Origin: Mycoplasmopsis sturni DSM 22021
Lineage (GTDB): Bacteria > Bacillota_I > Bacilli_A > Mycoplasmatales > Metamycoplasmataceae
Direction: 5' to 3'
Length of the DNA: 64,000 nucleotides
NCBI RefSeq assembly: GCF_000701485.1
Contig: NZ_JNIZ01000004.1
Location: 1-64,000 of the forward strand
The position numbers were made by a program, and so were the translations under genes. Shown here in pieces: positions 1 to 12,283 of the stretch. The notes beneath the pieces were generated by a model, which was given only the letters and a program-made list of their open reading frames with translations, was not told the DNA's origin and ran no database searches. The first letter of the stretch is position 1. Every line of letters begins with the position of its first letter.

Positions 1-1633
<1,633 letters not shown>

Positions 1634-1701
1634 AAGTTAAGATGTATTTAGACATTTTAATGAATTATTTTCATCATTACTATTCAGTTTTCAAAGTGCA
1701 T

Positions 1702-1725
1702 TATGTGCGCAAGCACATTTTTTTA
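1702..1725 (+). terminator. rRNA operon terminator
   Basis: Perfect hairpin ATGTGC-GCAA-GCACAT followed by a run of T, about 70 bases after the 23S end. Confidence 0.75.
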
Positions 1726-2608
1726 TGCTTTTTTAGATTGAATAATGATTCTGGATTAATTTGCAAATTAAAAAATTAAGTTTAATTTTGTAAAACTTAA
1801 ACATTCAAGGGTAAGTATTAGATTTTAATTTTAATAGTTACTCAGAGAAGGCTCAATGACCAGATAATAAAATATTCAAATTGGATTATCCAATTAAATA
1901 ATTCTAAAAATTTTTTCTAAAGAATATTTTGAAATTGATTTAAATGAATTTAAAAGATATTTTTGAATATAGAGTTTATTTTTGCTTCTTTTATTTAAAA
2001 AAACAAAATATAGTTAATTACAAAAGTTTTAAATGATAATTACTCATCGAAAACTAATTTAGTAGGCTCAAATTTGCAAATTTAAGGACATTATTACCAG
2101 TAAAATTAATAATTTATTCAAAAGTAAATTTTTTAAAAAACTTACATTAAATTGAGTCACTTACCTTTTTAATTAAAACTGATTATTTTTTATTTTTTGT
2201 ATAGTTTTTAAATTTCAGAACGTAATAATACACATTTTATTTTCAAAATTGATTAACTAATATTAAATTGTTATCAAGCATGTTTAGAATGAAATTATTT
2301 TATATATAAAATATTCAGATGCTATTATTAATTTTAGACATCAAGTTTGAATCATTAATTATTTTTATTTGATTCAATCAAGAGAAAATTTGATTTTGAG
2401 TTATCCAGAAAAAAGTTCTAAACAAAAATCAATTTCTAGAGAAAAGTTAGAATTTATTATTTTAGTGTTAAAATTTATTCTTTTATTTTAGAAAATTTAT
2501 TTTTAATCTTTTGAAAATAAAAAGTAGAGGATCTTTTAATCATTTATTAAAGTTAATTGTTGAATTTTTAATAAAAAAATATTTAATTAATCATTAATTC
2601 TAGTTTTA
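1726..2608. other. gene-free AT-rich spacer
   Basis: Between the rRNA terminator and the tRNA promoters no reading frame of useful length, no tRNA fold and no clear repeat was seen on either strand. Composition is far more AT-rich than the coding regions. It may be a decayed region or simple spacer; nothing recognisable remains. Confidence 0.6.
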
Positions 2609-2692
2609 TGTTATAATAATACGGCAAGCTGAAAAAGTAATCACTAAAAAATATAAATTTTTGTTTTAAAAAAAATAAAATTGATGTATAAT
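2609..2692 (+). promoter_or_regulatory. tandem promoters of the tRNA operon
   Basis: Two -10 boxes lie upstream of the tRNA cluster: an extended form TGtTATAAT at 2609-2617, and TATAAT at 2687-2692, about 38 bases before the first tRNA. The second is best placed to start the tRNA transcript. No convincing -35 box is visible, as usual in mycoplasmas. Confidence 0.6.
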
Positions 2693-2729
2693 AAGTATGT
2701 TCCTAATTGACCAATTTAAAGAACATCTT

Positions 2730-2806
2730 GGAGAAGTAGCTCAGCTTGGCAGAGCGCTACGTTTGGGACGTAGTGGTCGCAGGTTCAAATCCTGTCTTCT
2801 TCACCA
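2730..2806 (+). tRNA. tRNA-Pro(TGG)
   Basis: Full cloverleaf with 7-bp acceptor stem GGAGAAG/CTTCTTC, anticodon TGG in loop TTTGGGA, and encoded CCA. First gene of the eight-tRNA operon. Confidence 0.96.
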
Positions 2807-2812
2807 TTTTAT

Positions 2813-2889
2813 GGGGGGTTAGCTCATTTGGCTAGAGCGCCTGCCTTGCACGCAGGAGGTGGTGGGTTCGAATCCCATACTCTCCACCA
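2813..2889 (+). tRNA. tRNA-Ala(TGC)
   Basis: Cloverleaf with acceptor GGGGGGT/ACTCTCC, anticodon TGC, T-arm GGTTCGAATCC and encoded CCA. Six bases after tRNA-Pro. Confidence 0.96.
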
Positions 2890-2895
2890 TATTAT

Positions 2896-2972
2896 GGCAC
2901 TGTAGCTCAGTTGGTTAGAGCATCCGGTTCATACCCGGAAGGTCATGAGTTCGACTCTCATCGGTGCTACCA
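2896..2972 (+). tRNA. elongator tRNA-Met(CAT)
   Basis: Cloverleaf with anticodon CAT in stem CCGG-TTCATAC-CCGG, resembling the elongator Met tRNA of Bacillus; encoded CCA. It lacks the three G-C pairs of the initiator anticodon stem. Confidence 0.9.
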
Positions 2973-2993
2973 AAAAAAGAAACAATAGGAAGA

Positions 2994-3069
2994 GGACCCA
3001 TAGCTCAATGGTTAGAGCAACCGGCTCATAACCGGTCGGTTACAGGTTCGAGTCCTGTTGGGTCCACCA
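2994..3069 (+). tRNA. tRNA-Ile2(CAT, lysidine type)
   Basis: Acceptor GGACCCA/TGGGTCC, anticodon CAT in stem ACCGG-CTCATAA-CCGGT, encoded CCA. The body matches the Bacillus Ile2 tRNA rather than Met; by family knowledge C34 is changed to lysidine by TilS so that it reads AUA. The Ile2 call against Met rests on this resemblance. Confidence 0.85.
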
Positions 3070-3072
3070 AAA

Positions 3073-3165
3073 GGGTGATTACCCAAGTCTGGCTGAAGGG
3101 ACTAGTCTTGAAAACTAGCAGGGGCTTCACGGCCCGCGGGGGTTCGAATCCCTCATCACCCGCCA
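3073..3165 (+). tRNA. tRNA-Ser(TGA)
   Basis: 93-base class II tRNA with long variable arm, acceptor GGGTGAT/ATCACCC, anticodon TGA, discriminator G and encoded CCA. Its D arm and variable arm are identical to the tRNA-Ser(CGA) at 37.6 kb. Confidence 0.96.
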
Positions 3166-3194
3166 ACACTCTAAATTAAAAATTTAATTAATAT

Positions 3195-3270
3195 AGCGGA
3201 GTGGAGCAGTTGGCAGCTCGTCGGGCTCATAACCCGAAGGTCACAGGTTCAAGTCCTGTCTCCGCAACCA
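3195..3270 (+). tRNA. initiator tRNA-fMet(CAT)
   Basis: Anticodon stem has the initiator-type three G-C pairs (CGGG-CTCATAA-CCCG), and base 1 (A) does not pair with base 72 (A), the usual initiator feature. The start at 3195 assumes this unpaired base is position 1. Encoded CCA. Confidence 0.93.
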
Positions 3271-3274
3271 AATT

Positions 3275-3350
3275 GGTCCAGTGGTAAAGTGGTTAATACG
3301 CCTCCCTGTCACGGAGGAGAACGCGGGTTCGATCCCCGTCTGGACCGCCA
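3275..3350 (+). tRNA. tRNA-Asp(GTC)
   Basis: Acceptor GGTCCAG/CTGGACC, anticodon GTC in loop CTGTCAC, discriminator G, encoded CCA. Confidence 0.96.
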
Positions 3351-3354
3351 TTAA

Positions 3355-3430
3355 GGCCTTGTAGCTCAGTTGGTAGAGCAACAGATTGAAGCTCTGTGTG
3401 TCGCTGGTTCGATTCCTGCCGAGGCCACCA
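3355..3430 (+). tRNA. tRNA-Phe(GAA)
   Basis: Acceptor GGCCTTG/CGAGGCC, anticodon GAA in loop TTGAAGC, encoded CCA. Last gene of the tRNA operon; the terminator begins two bases after CCA. Confidence 0.96.
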
Positions 3431-3432
3431 AA

Positions 3433-3487
3433 AAATACTCTATTTTATTTGCTATTTATAGTCGGTAAAATAGAGTATTTTTTTCTT
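3433..3487 (+). terminator. terminator of the tRNA operon
   Basis: Two 15-base arms, AAATACTCTATTTTA and its exact reverse complement, with an 18-base loop and a T run. Confidence 0.85.
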
Positions 3488-3493
3488 TTTTAG

Positions 3494-3499
3494 TATAAT
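3494..3499 (+). promoter_or_regulatory. -10 box of the lipoprotein-ileS-lspA operon
   Basis: TATAAT 24 bases before the ATG at 3524, followed by ribosome binding site AAAGGAG at 3513-3519. Confidence 0.6.
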
Positions 3500-3523
3500 A
3501 TAAAAATATTATAAAGGAGTGCT

Positions 3524-4012
3524 ATGAAGTGGCAAAAAGTATTTAAATTAATTACCTTTTTATCGGTTCCAAGTATTAGTGTACTGATGGCTTCATGCAC
3601 TACTTCTAAATTTAAATATGAAGAAGAAATTTTAAGTTCTATTAATGAAATGCCTTATGAGCAAATTAAACCTATAATTTATTTTCCGGATATTTCGGTA
3701 AGTAAATTAGAGCCGCGTCGCGAAAATTATACCGCTGAGGCACTGGATGCTGCAGGGTATATTGTGGCCCAATCCGTGCAACTTGACAATGGTCAAGTTT
3801 TAAGTAGTGAGATTATTAATGTTAGACAAGAAATTAATTCAAATAGTGCTGAAATTACAACTCTTTGACGTTTGAGTAATCTACCAGAAAATATTACTAT
3901 TTCTAAAACCTTTACATACACACATTTTAAACCTATTAAACCTAATCACGAACATTATATTCATTCAAATAGCAAACTTGAAATCAAAGAAGCTTTATTA
4001 AAATATAATTAG
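3524..4012 (+). CDS. lipoprotein of unknown function
   Basis: Predicted 162-residue lipoprotein. The N-terminus has two lysines, a hydrophobic segment and the lipobox LMASC, so Cys25 should be lipid-modified and the protein anchored on the outer face of the membrane. The rest is hydrophilic with no family I recognise. One UGA (Trp) lies at residue 115. Start chosen at ATG behind a good Shine-Dalgarno site (AAAGGAG). It is the first gene of an operon with ileS (8-base gap) and lspA, the peptidase that would cut its own signal peptide. Function unknown. Confidence 0.8.
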
Positions 4013-4020
4013 GAGTTATT

Positions 4021-6686
<2,666 letters not shown>

Positions 6687-6687
<1 letters not shown>

Positions 6688-7553
6688 TGATCGCGAAAAT
6701 CAAAACCCACTTCAAACACCAAGCGATTCGTGACCAAAATTTTCTTCACAGCTTCATTAAACATATTAAAACTAACAAAAAAACAATTATTTGAAACTAT
6801 GTTATCTTTTTTCTTATCTTTGGAATTTTTCTTGCACTAGATCAAATTACTAAAGCGACTTTATTTGTGCATGGAGATATTCACCAAGGAATTATAGGTA
6901 CAGATGGTCGTTTACAAGTAACCATTATCAATCCTGATGGAAAAGAAGAAATGCTTTTAGCTGAGCAAATCAATCCTTATTCATACCAAAACTTCTTGCC
7001 ATTTTTAGGAATTAGAAGTATATGACATGGTGGAGTAACTTTTTTGCCTGATTCAGTTCCAAGCTGAGTTATCCAATTAATTAGTATTATCATTTTTATC
7101 ATTACTTTAGTTATTCCTCTTTATACACAAAAACGAAATCGCTTTTTAATTGTTTTTGTGGCTCTTTTGGGGGCAGGAGATTTAGGAAATGCTTTAGATC
7201 GCTTTTTGTTTAATGGTCATGTTAAAGATATTTTATATGTAATTAATCCATCAACAGCTAAGCAACCTGATACTAAATTAGGCGGTTCTACTTTTAATGT
7301 TGCTGATTTAACTATTTTTCTTGGAATTATTCTTTCGGTTATTTCCTCAGTCGTTATTATTGTTAGAGATTGAAGAGAAGAAAATAAGCAAGAAAAGCAA
7401 GAGCAAATAGAAGAAACCAAAATTATTTCGCAATTAAAAGCTCAAGAAAAAGTTCTAGATTTAGTATCAAAAGTTCATTTTAATAATAAAAGAAGAACAC
7501 AAAAAATCCTTAAATCACGAAGAATGAAAAATATCAACAGAAGAAAAAAATAA
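6687..7553 (+). CDS. lspA: prolipoprotein signal peptidase (signal peptidase II)
   Basis: Membrane aspartyl peptidase that removes the signal peptide of lipid-modified prolipoproteins. At 288 residues it is much longer than the usual 150-200: a basic N-terminal tail of about 45 residues precedes the first membrane segment and a lysine/arginine-rich tail of about 60 residues follows the last. The catalytic aspartates are present in GNALDRF (near residue 172) and FNVADLTIF (near 205), and DQITKA follows the first helix. ATG overlaps the ileS stop by one base (TAATG), so translation is probably coupled. A hairpin terminator starts at its stop codon. Confidence 0.95.
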
Positions 7554-7574
7554 GAGGTGAAACTCTTATTTTTT
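7551..7574 (+). terminator. terminator after lspA
   Basis: TAAGAG-GTGAAA-CTCTTA followed by a T run; it includes the lspA stop. Confidence 0.8.
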
Positions 7575-7588
7575 TCTTGACTTTAAAG

Positions 7589-7594
7589 TATAAT
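7589..7594 (+). promoter_or_regulatory. -10 box of the YitT-like gene
   Basis: TATAAT 36 bases before ATG 7631; a TTGACT sequence lies just upstream at 7577-7582 but is too close to be a standard -35. Confidence 0.5.
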
Positions 7595-7630
7595 TTTTTT
7601 GTTTACATTTTGATTATTTTAAAGGTGATT

Positions 7631-9322
7631 ATGAGTAAAGAAAATAGTAATACGCCCGCTGTTGATGATCCACAAGAAGTGGTTCAGAATCAAGGTCCTG
7701 AAAATTGCCAACAAGCATGTGAAACATCACAAAAAGAGTACAAACAACAAATTAAAAATCTTTTTAGGTTTTTAAGTTTTTATCGAAAAACTCCTCATCT
7801 AGATGCTTCAAATCAACTTGAATATTCTAGAGTAGCCCAGGAGATGAATATTTTAAATTATAAGATGGGTCAGTATTTGAGTAATACTGCTAATACTCAA
7901 TTTAATTTTAAAATTCTTTTCAAACGTTATTGGTATCGGCTTTTAATGATTATTTTAGCCGCTTTTATTTTTAACTTTGGAATCCAAATTTTTGTTGTCC
8001 GTGGTGATACGGTTCCATCTGGTTTTAGTGGAATTCCAACTTTATTGCAGATCTTTTTTCCAATAGTGCAAAAGTATTTTGCTCTAATTTATATTGGAAT
8101 TAATTTGCCTTTGTTTTTAATTTTTTGAGGAAAGATTAAGTGAAGTTTTTTGATTTTGACACTATTTTTTATGGTGGTCCAAATTAGCGCAAACTTTATT
8201 TTTACCGATGAAAAAATCTCATTATTTTTAATGAAAAGCATTGCCTTTACTACTGATGAGTTAACTCTTAATGATTTGCAAAGCTTTATTAGATATCAAA
8301 GCGAAATAACTAACGGGGAAAATGTTGAGCATATCAAAAATCTTTTAGGTACAGCACAAACCACTAATGATCTAAAAATTTTGGCTAATTATTTAACTTT
8401 AAATGATTTGCAAAATTTTGTTCAACATCAAATTAGTAATAACCAATCTCAAAGCGTAGAGCATTTACAAGAATTATTAAAACAATATCAAAATGAACCA
8501 AATGGTTTGATACAAATTCTTACTAACTTAAATTCAGAAGAACTTAATCATTTTGTTCAATATCAAACTTTTGTAGCTGCACCAGAAGGGATTGGTTCAA
8601 TCAATAATTCCTTAATTAGTGCACAAAATCAAATAGAAAGTTTAAGACTTAAAAAAGTTTTAAATAACTTAACTAATCATGAATGAGTAAGTTTAATGAA
8701 ATTTAAATGATACTCAACTGGTAATAGTTGATCTTTTTTGATTAATTCTTTTATTGGATCATTTGTTATAGGTACATCTATTGCTATTACTTGAAAAGCC
8801 GGGGGTTCAACCGGTGGAACTGACATTATTGCATATTACTTTATTACTAAAAGTAAAAAATCAATTGGAAAAGTCTGAAGTATTTTTTCATTTACTTCAT
8901 CAATTATTTTTCTTATTATTTGAGGTTTTGTTAAACCAAATTACTCTCCAGATTGAAAAGAAACGCGAATAATTTTTGGTGTTAGAGAGCTTTCGACATT
9001 TTGTTATATTTTGATTAGTTCAACGGTTATTAACTTAATTTATCCAAAATACAAAAAAGTAAAACTAACTATTGTTTCAAGTGATATTAACCAAGTTGTA
9101 GCTTACTTTAAATTAATTAACTATTGACATGCTTACCAAATTATTAAATTTACATCTGGATTTACCGGTAAAGAAAGTTACAAAATTGAAACAGTTGTCT
9201 TACTTTTTGAAACTAAAAATATTATTTATGATCTTAAACTAATTCAACCTAATATTTGAATTAGTATTAACCCGGTTTATAATATTATCGGAAAATTTGA
9301 TACCAAATTTGTTGATGATTAG
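7631..9322 (+). CDS. YitT-type membrane protein with C-terminal DUF2179 and inserted repeat
   Basis: 563-residue multi-pass membrane protein. After a ~90-residue polar N-terminus come membrane segments with GFSGIPTLLQ (near residue 132) and, after the insert, GGSTGGTDII (near residue 395), both typical of the YitT family (DUF161). The last ~90 residues read as the soluble DUF2179 domain. Between the two membrane halves is an extracellular or cytoplasmic insert of about 150 residues with three 44-45 residue repeats, which I do not know from ordinary YitT proteins. The ATG at 7631 has AAAGGTG upstream; an upstream TTG at 7577 lies in the promoter and was rejected. Substrate unknown. Confidence 0.85.
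8261..8660 (+). repeat. three imperfect 44-45 codon repeats within the YitT-like gene
   Basis: Repeat units begin at about residues 211, 255 and 300 with LTLNDLQSFIRYQ, LTLNDLQNFVQHQ and LNSEELNHFVQYQ, each followed after about 10 residues by a leucine-rich helix (VEHIKNLL, VEHLQELL, IGSINNSL). The first two are the most alike, also at DNA level. Confidence 0.8.
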
Positions 9323-9342
9323 AAGCGAAAGCTTCTTTTTTT
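9321..9342 (+). terminator. terminator after the YitT-like gene
   Basis: AGAAGC-GAA-AGCTTCT type hairpin then T run, starting inside the stop codon. Confidence 0.75.
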
Positions 9343-9389
9343 GTCATTTTGTTATTAAAAAATTAAGACTTATACGGAAGGAGGTATTT

Positions 9390-9641
9390 ATGAAGTTACA
9401 AGACCTTAAAAGAGTTGATGAGCAAGAATTAAAACATATTCAACCCGGCTTTGCATTAGTAGCTTTGATAACGGCAATTCCAACTATTGTTAATGCTATT
9501 GCCTCGGTAGTAGGATTAATTAAAACTTCTTTAACTGATAATGGTGAAATTAAAGATAAAATTAACACTTTTAAGTGGGATAATAGCAAAAAAGAAACTG
9601 CCAAATCAAGCCCTAATTTAAACAAATATATTAGTTTTTAA
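9390..9641 (+). CDS. small protein with double-glycine-type leader (bacteriocin-like)
   Basis: 83-residue peptide. Residues 1-20 form a leader ending VDEQELKHIQPG, which matches the double-glycine leader consensus (E-L at -8/-7, I at -4, P-G at -2/-1 instead of G-G). The rest begins with a long hydrophobic stretch (ALVALITAIPTIVNAIASVV) and ends in a polar, lysine-rich tail. It has an unusually strong ribosome site (GGAAGGAGG at 9377-9385) before ATG 9390. It stands alone between the YitT-like gene and the rplU leader. No C39 peptidase, ABC exporter or immunity gene is seen nearby. Bacteriocin, secreted peptide and plain small membrane protein are all possible; the leader match is what is visible. 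Confidence 0.6.
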   Translation: MKLQDLKRVDEQELKHIQPGFALVALITAIPTIVNAIASVVGLIKTSLTDNGEIKDKINTFKWDNSKKETAKSSPNLNKYISF

Positions 9642-9673
9642 TTTTGAAAAATTAAAGGTTTTTGTATAATGAT

Positions 9674-9762
9674 ATTGTTACTTCAAGTAACCGTTCTGAA
9701 GAGGTTTTTTCAAAGCTTTTATGCTACCTCAAAGACGAGCCCACTATGGAGGTATTGCAATT
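9674..9762 (+). promoter_or_regulatory. probable L21 leader upstream of rplU-rpmA
   Basis: A ~90-base untranslated stretch with a small hairpin (GTTACTT-CAA-GTAAC) and GAGCCCACTATGGAGGT before the ATG resembles the ribosomal L21 leader RNA of Firmicutes, thought to allow autoregulation by L21. Called from position and general look, not a structure search. Confidence 0.5.
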
Positions 9763-10062
9763 ATGTTAGCAATTATCGAAACAGGTGGTAAACAAATCCG
9801 TGTAGAAGAAGGATCAGTTATCTTCGTTGAAAAACTTGAAGGTGCAGAAGGTTCAGAAGTAAAATTTGATAAAGTTTTACTTGTTGATACTAAAATTGGT
9901 CAACCTTACGTGGAAAAAGCTGTCGTATCAGGAATTATCGAAAAACAAGGTAAAGCAAAAAAAATCGTTGTATACCGTCACAATGCAAAATCTACTCACA
10001 AAAGAAAACTTGGACACCGTCAACCTTATACACGTGTAAGAATTACATCAATTCAAGGATAA
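9763..10062 (+). CDS. rplU: 50S ribosomal protein L21
   Basis: 99-residue large-subunit protein binding 23S rRNA. N-terminus MLAIIETGGKQ and C-terminal KRKLGHRQPYTRVRI are family signatures and the length is normal. The start at 9763 follows GGAGGT at a good distance; an upstream in-frame ATG at 9721 lies in the leader and lacks such a site. Cotranscribed with rpmA, 14 bases downstream. Confidence 0.97.
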   Translation: MLAIIETGGKQIRVEEGSVIFVEKLEGAEGSEVKFDKVLLVDTKIGQPYVEKAVVSGIIEKQGKAKKIVVYRHNAKSTHKRKLGHRQPYTRVRITSIQG

Positions 10063-10076
10063 TAGGTACTTAGAAA

Positions 10077-10337
10077 ATGGCAAAAACAAAAGCTGGTGGT
10101 TCTACTAAGAACGGCCGTGATAGTCATAGTAAACGTTTAGGTGCTAAGTTAGGTGATGGACAATTTGCAACAGCAGGATCAATTATTTACCGTCAAAGAG
10201 GAACAAAAATTTTCCCAGGTGTAAATGTTGGTCGTGGTGGTGATGATACATTATTTACCAAAATCGATGGTTATGTAAAATACGAAAGCAGAAGAAACAG
10301 AAAATTTGTTTCAGTTTACCCAGAAAGACAAAACTAA
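10077..10337 (+). CDS. rpmA: 50S ribosomal protein L27
   Basis: 86-residue large-subunit protein whose N-terminus reaches the peptidyl-transferase centre. Contains [16 protein letters not shown] and [15 protein letters not shown], both diagnostic. Unlike most Firmicutes and M. pneumoniae L27, it begins directly with MAKTKAGG and has no ~9-15 residue N-terminal extension cut by the Prp protease; consistently, no prp gene sits between rplU and rpmA. A bidirectional terminator follows. Confidence 0.97.
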   Translation: MAKTKAGGSTKNGRDSHSKRLGAKLGDGQFATAGSIIYRQRGTKIFPGVNVGRGGDDTLFTKIDGYVKYESRRNRKFVSVYPERQN

Positions 10338-10368
10338 AAAAATGCTCCTTTAAGGAGCATTTTTTATA
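10338..10368. terminator. shared terminator of rplU-rpmA and the dprA-like gene
   Basis: AAAATGCTCC-TTTA-GGAGCATTTT with A run before and T run after; it can act in both directions between convergent genes. Confidence 0.85.
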
Positions 10369-11092
10369 ATCTGGATGCATCTACTTTAGTTACTAAGTTT
10401 GCTCCATTTTGAATTAAAGTGTTATTATAATCTTCTAATTTAGTTCCTGGAAAACAATTAATATCTATGCCTTGTGCTAAAAAGCAGCTAATGAGATGAT
10501 CGGCTTTAGTTTGTGCGATAGTAGAAAAGATTAATACTTGATCACAAAGGGCAGCGGCAAACATGTTAGATTCTTTAAAGTATTGGCGTTTTGGGTGCGT
10601 AAATAGTGGATATAAAGATAAGTATAATTCATTAGAATCAATATCGTTAGTAACATTATCTAAACCAGATTTAAGAATATAAACAATTTTCCCTCCTAAT
10701 TTTTGAAACTCTTTAATAATTTTCTTTTCGCTGGCAAATTGATTAGTTACTAAGACTGAATTTTTTGCAATAATTGGTAAATTATTGTGAATATATTCTT
10801 CGATAATAGGATCTTCTTTTTCATGAATTAAGTAAATTTTATCGTACTTAGAATCAAGCAATTCTAAGTTTCCTTTTGCAAAAAATCCAAAGGGAGGATA
10901 ATCTTCTTTAAGCAAGCGAATGGGATAATTAGAATTATAAATATCGATAAATTCAATCTTTGAGTTTTTATAAATCTCAGCAATATAGTTAATATCCTTT
11001 GAATCTAATTGGTCAGTTTTACGCATTTGTTGATAAATTAAAAAGGTATTTGCTTGGAACTTGTGGATTAGGTAAAGTAAAATTTTATTCAT
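10364..11092 (-). CDS. dprA: DprA/Smf-like DNA-processing protein (reduced)
   Basis: 242 residues. Order of features fits DprA: a short N-terminal region, YPIRLL...PPFGFFAKGNLELL (near residue 65), then a Rossmann-type domain with FPGTKLEDYN and TLIQNGANLV near the C-terminus. In competent bacteria DprA binds incoming single-stranded DNA and loads RecA. The classic GSR nucleotide-binding signature is not visible, so this is a divergent mycoplasma form and the role may differ. The start has GGAGGT upstream. It is the only minus-strand gene here and ends in the shared terminator. Confidence 0.7.
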   Translation of the reverse strand: MNKILLYLIHKFQANTFLIYQQMRKTDQLDSKDINYIAEIYKNSKIEFIDIYNSNYPIRLLKEDYPPFGFFAKGNLELLDSKYDKIYLIHEKEDPIIEEYIHNNLPIIAKNSVLVTNQFASEKKIIKEFQKLGGKIVYILKSGLDNVTNDIDSNELYLSLYPLFTHPKRQYFKESNMFAAALCDQVLIFSTIAQTKADHLISCFLAQGIDINCFPGTKLEDYNNTLIQNGANLVTKVDASRL

Positions 11093-11245
11093 TAGACCTC
11101 CATTATTGTCTTAATTTTTTTTCATAAAAAGACAAAGTTTTTTATGGTAAAGATCTCATATTCCTTTTTCTATGTTTCAAATAAGCAATAAAAATTTTTA
11201 AATTTTTATATAATTAAAACAACTATATTAAATAGGAGATATTTT

Positions 11246-12283
11246 ATGAAAATTGCATTTTTTGACGCTAAAGATTATGATAAAAAATATTTTGATAAAT
11301 ATAATAACGGAAGACACGAGATTGTCTACTTTAAAGAAAACTTGAACTTAGAAACAGTTAAATATGCAAAGGGATTTGACGCTGTTTGTGGTTTTGTTAA
11401 TACATATGCTGATAAAGTGATTTTAGAAGTTTTAAAACAATTAGGTGTTAAATTCTGATTACAACGTTCAATGGGATATAATAAAGTTGATATTGCTAAA
11501 GCAAATGAATTAGGAATTGAAGTATTTAGAATTTTTAACTATTCAGCTGAAAGTGTTGGTGAATTTGCTATGACACTTTTAATGACACTTAACAGAAATA
11601 TAGTAGTGGCTAATGATCGTGTAAGAAACTACAACTTCTCATTAAATGGACTTGATGGACGTTGCATTAATTCATCAACCATTGGTGTTATTGGTTCAGG
11701 TAAAATAGGGCAAACTTTCATTAAAGCAGCTAAAGGAATGGGGGCAAGAGTTATTGTTTTTGATGCATTTGCTCAAGAAAACTTCCCTGACTTAGCTGAA
11801 AAATTTGGTTTTGAATTTGTCTCACTTAGCACTTTACTTAAAGAAAGTGATTTTATCTCATTACATGCTCCATTATTACCTTCAACAAAATATATTTTAG
11901 ATGCTGAAGCTGTTAAAATTATGAAACCAGGTGTGGTTATTATCAATACTTCAAGAGGTGAATTAATGGATATTACAGCAATGCTTGAAGGGCTTAAAAG
12001 TGGAATTATTCGTGGTCTTGGAACTGATGTTCTTGAAAGAGAAGAAGGAAGATTCTACGAAGATATTTCTGCACAAAAATCAGAATTTGAACAAATGGAT
12101 CCACAATGAAAAGAACTTATTGAAATGGATAATGTTTTAATTACTTCGCACCAAGCATTCTTAACTGATTTAGCTCTTACTCAAATTGCTAAAACAACAT
12201 TAGAAAATGCAGATCTAGCAGAACAAGGTAATTTCGAACGTGCATTAAGATTAATGGACGATGGAAGAATCAAGAATGGATAA
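11246..12283 (+). CDS. ldhD: D-lactate dehydrogenase (D-2-hydroxyacid dehydrogenase)
   Basis: 345-residue NAD-dependent enzyme that reduces pyruvate to D-lactate, regenerating NAD for glycolysis. The nucleotide-binding fold has GVIGSGKIGQ near residue 150; catalytic residues of the family are seen as Arg in NTSRGELMD (near 236), Glu in DVLEREEG and His in TSHQAF (near 302). QRSMGYNKVD near residue 75 is the substrate-side motif. Start behind TAGGAGAT; promoter TATAAT-like box near 11207. Its end overlaps the start of an aquaporin-like gene by eight bases and a terminator-shaped hairpin follows. Confidence 0.93.

Noticed and set aside
2401-2409. DnaA-box-like TTATCCAGA, with TTATCCAAT near 1886, in an AT-rich spacer (possible origin)
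   Set aside because: Only two imperfect boxes and no dnaA, dnaN or other origin genes nearby; expected by chance in such sequence.
7577-7630. TTG start for the YitT-like gene
   Set aside because: It overlaps the promoter -10 region and has no ribosome site; ATG 7631 has AAAGGTG.
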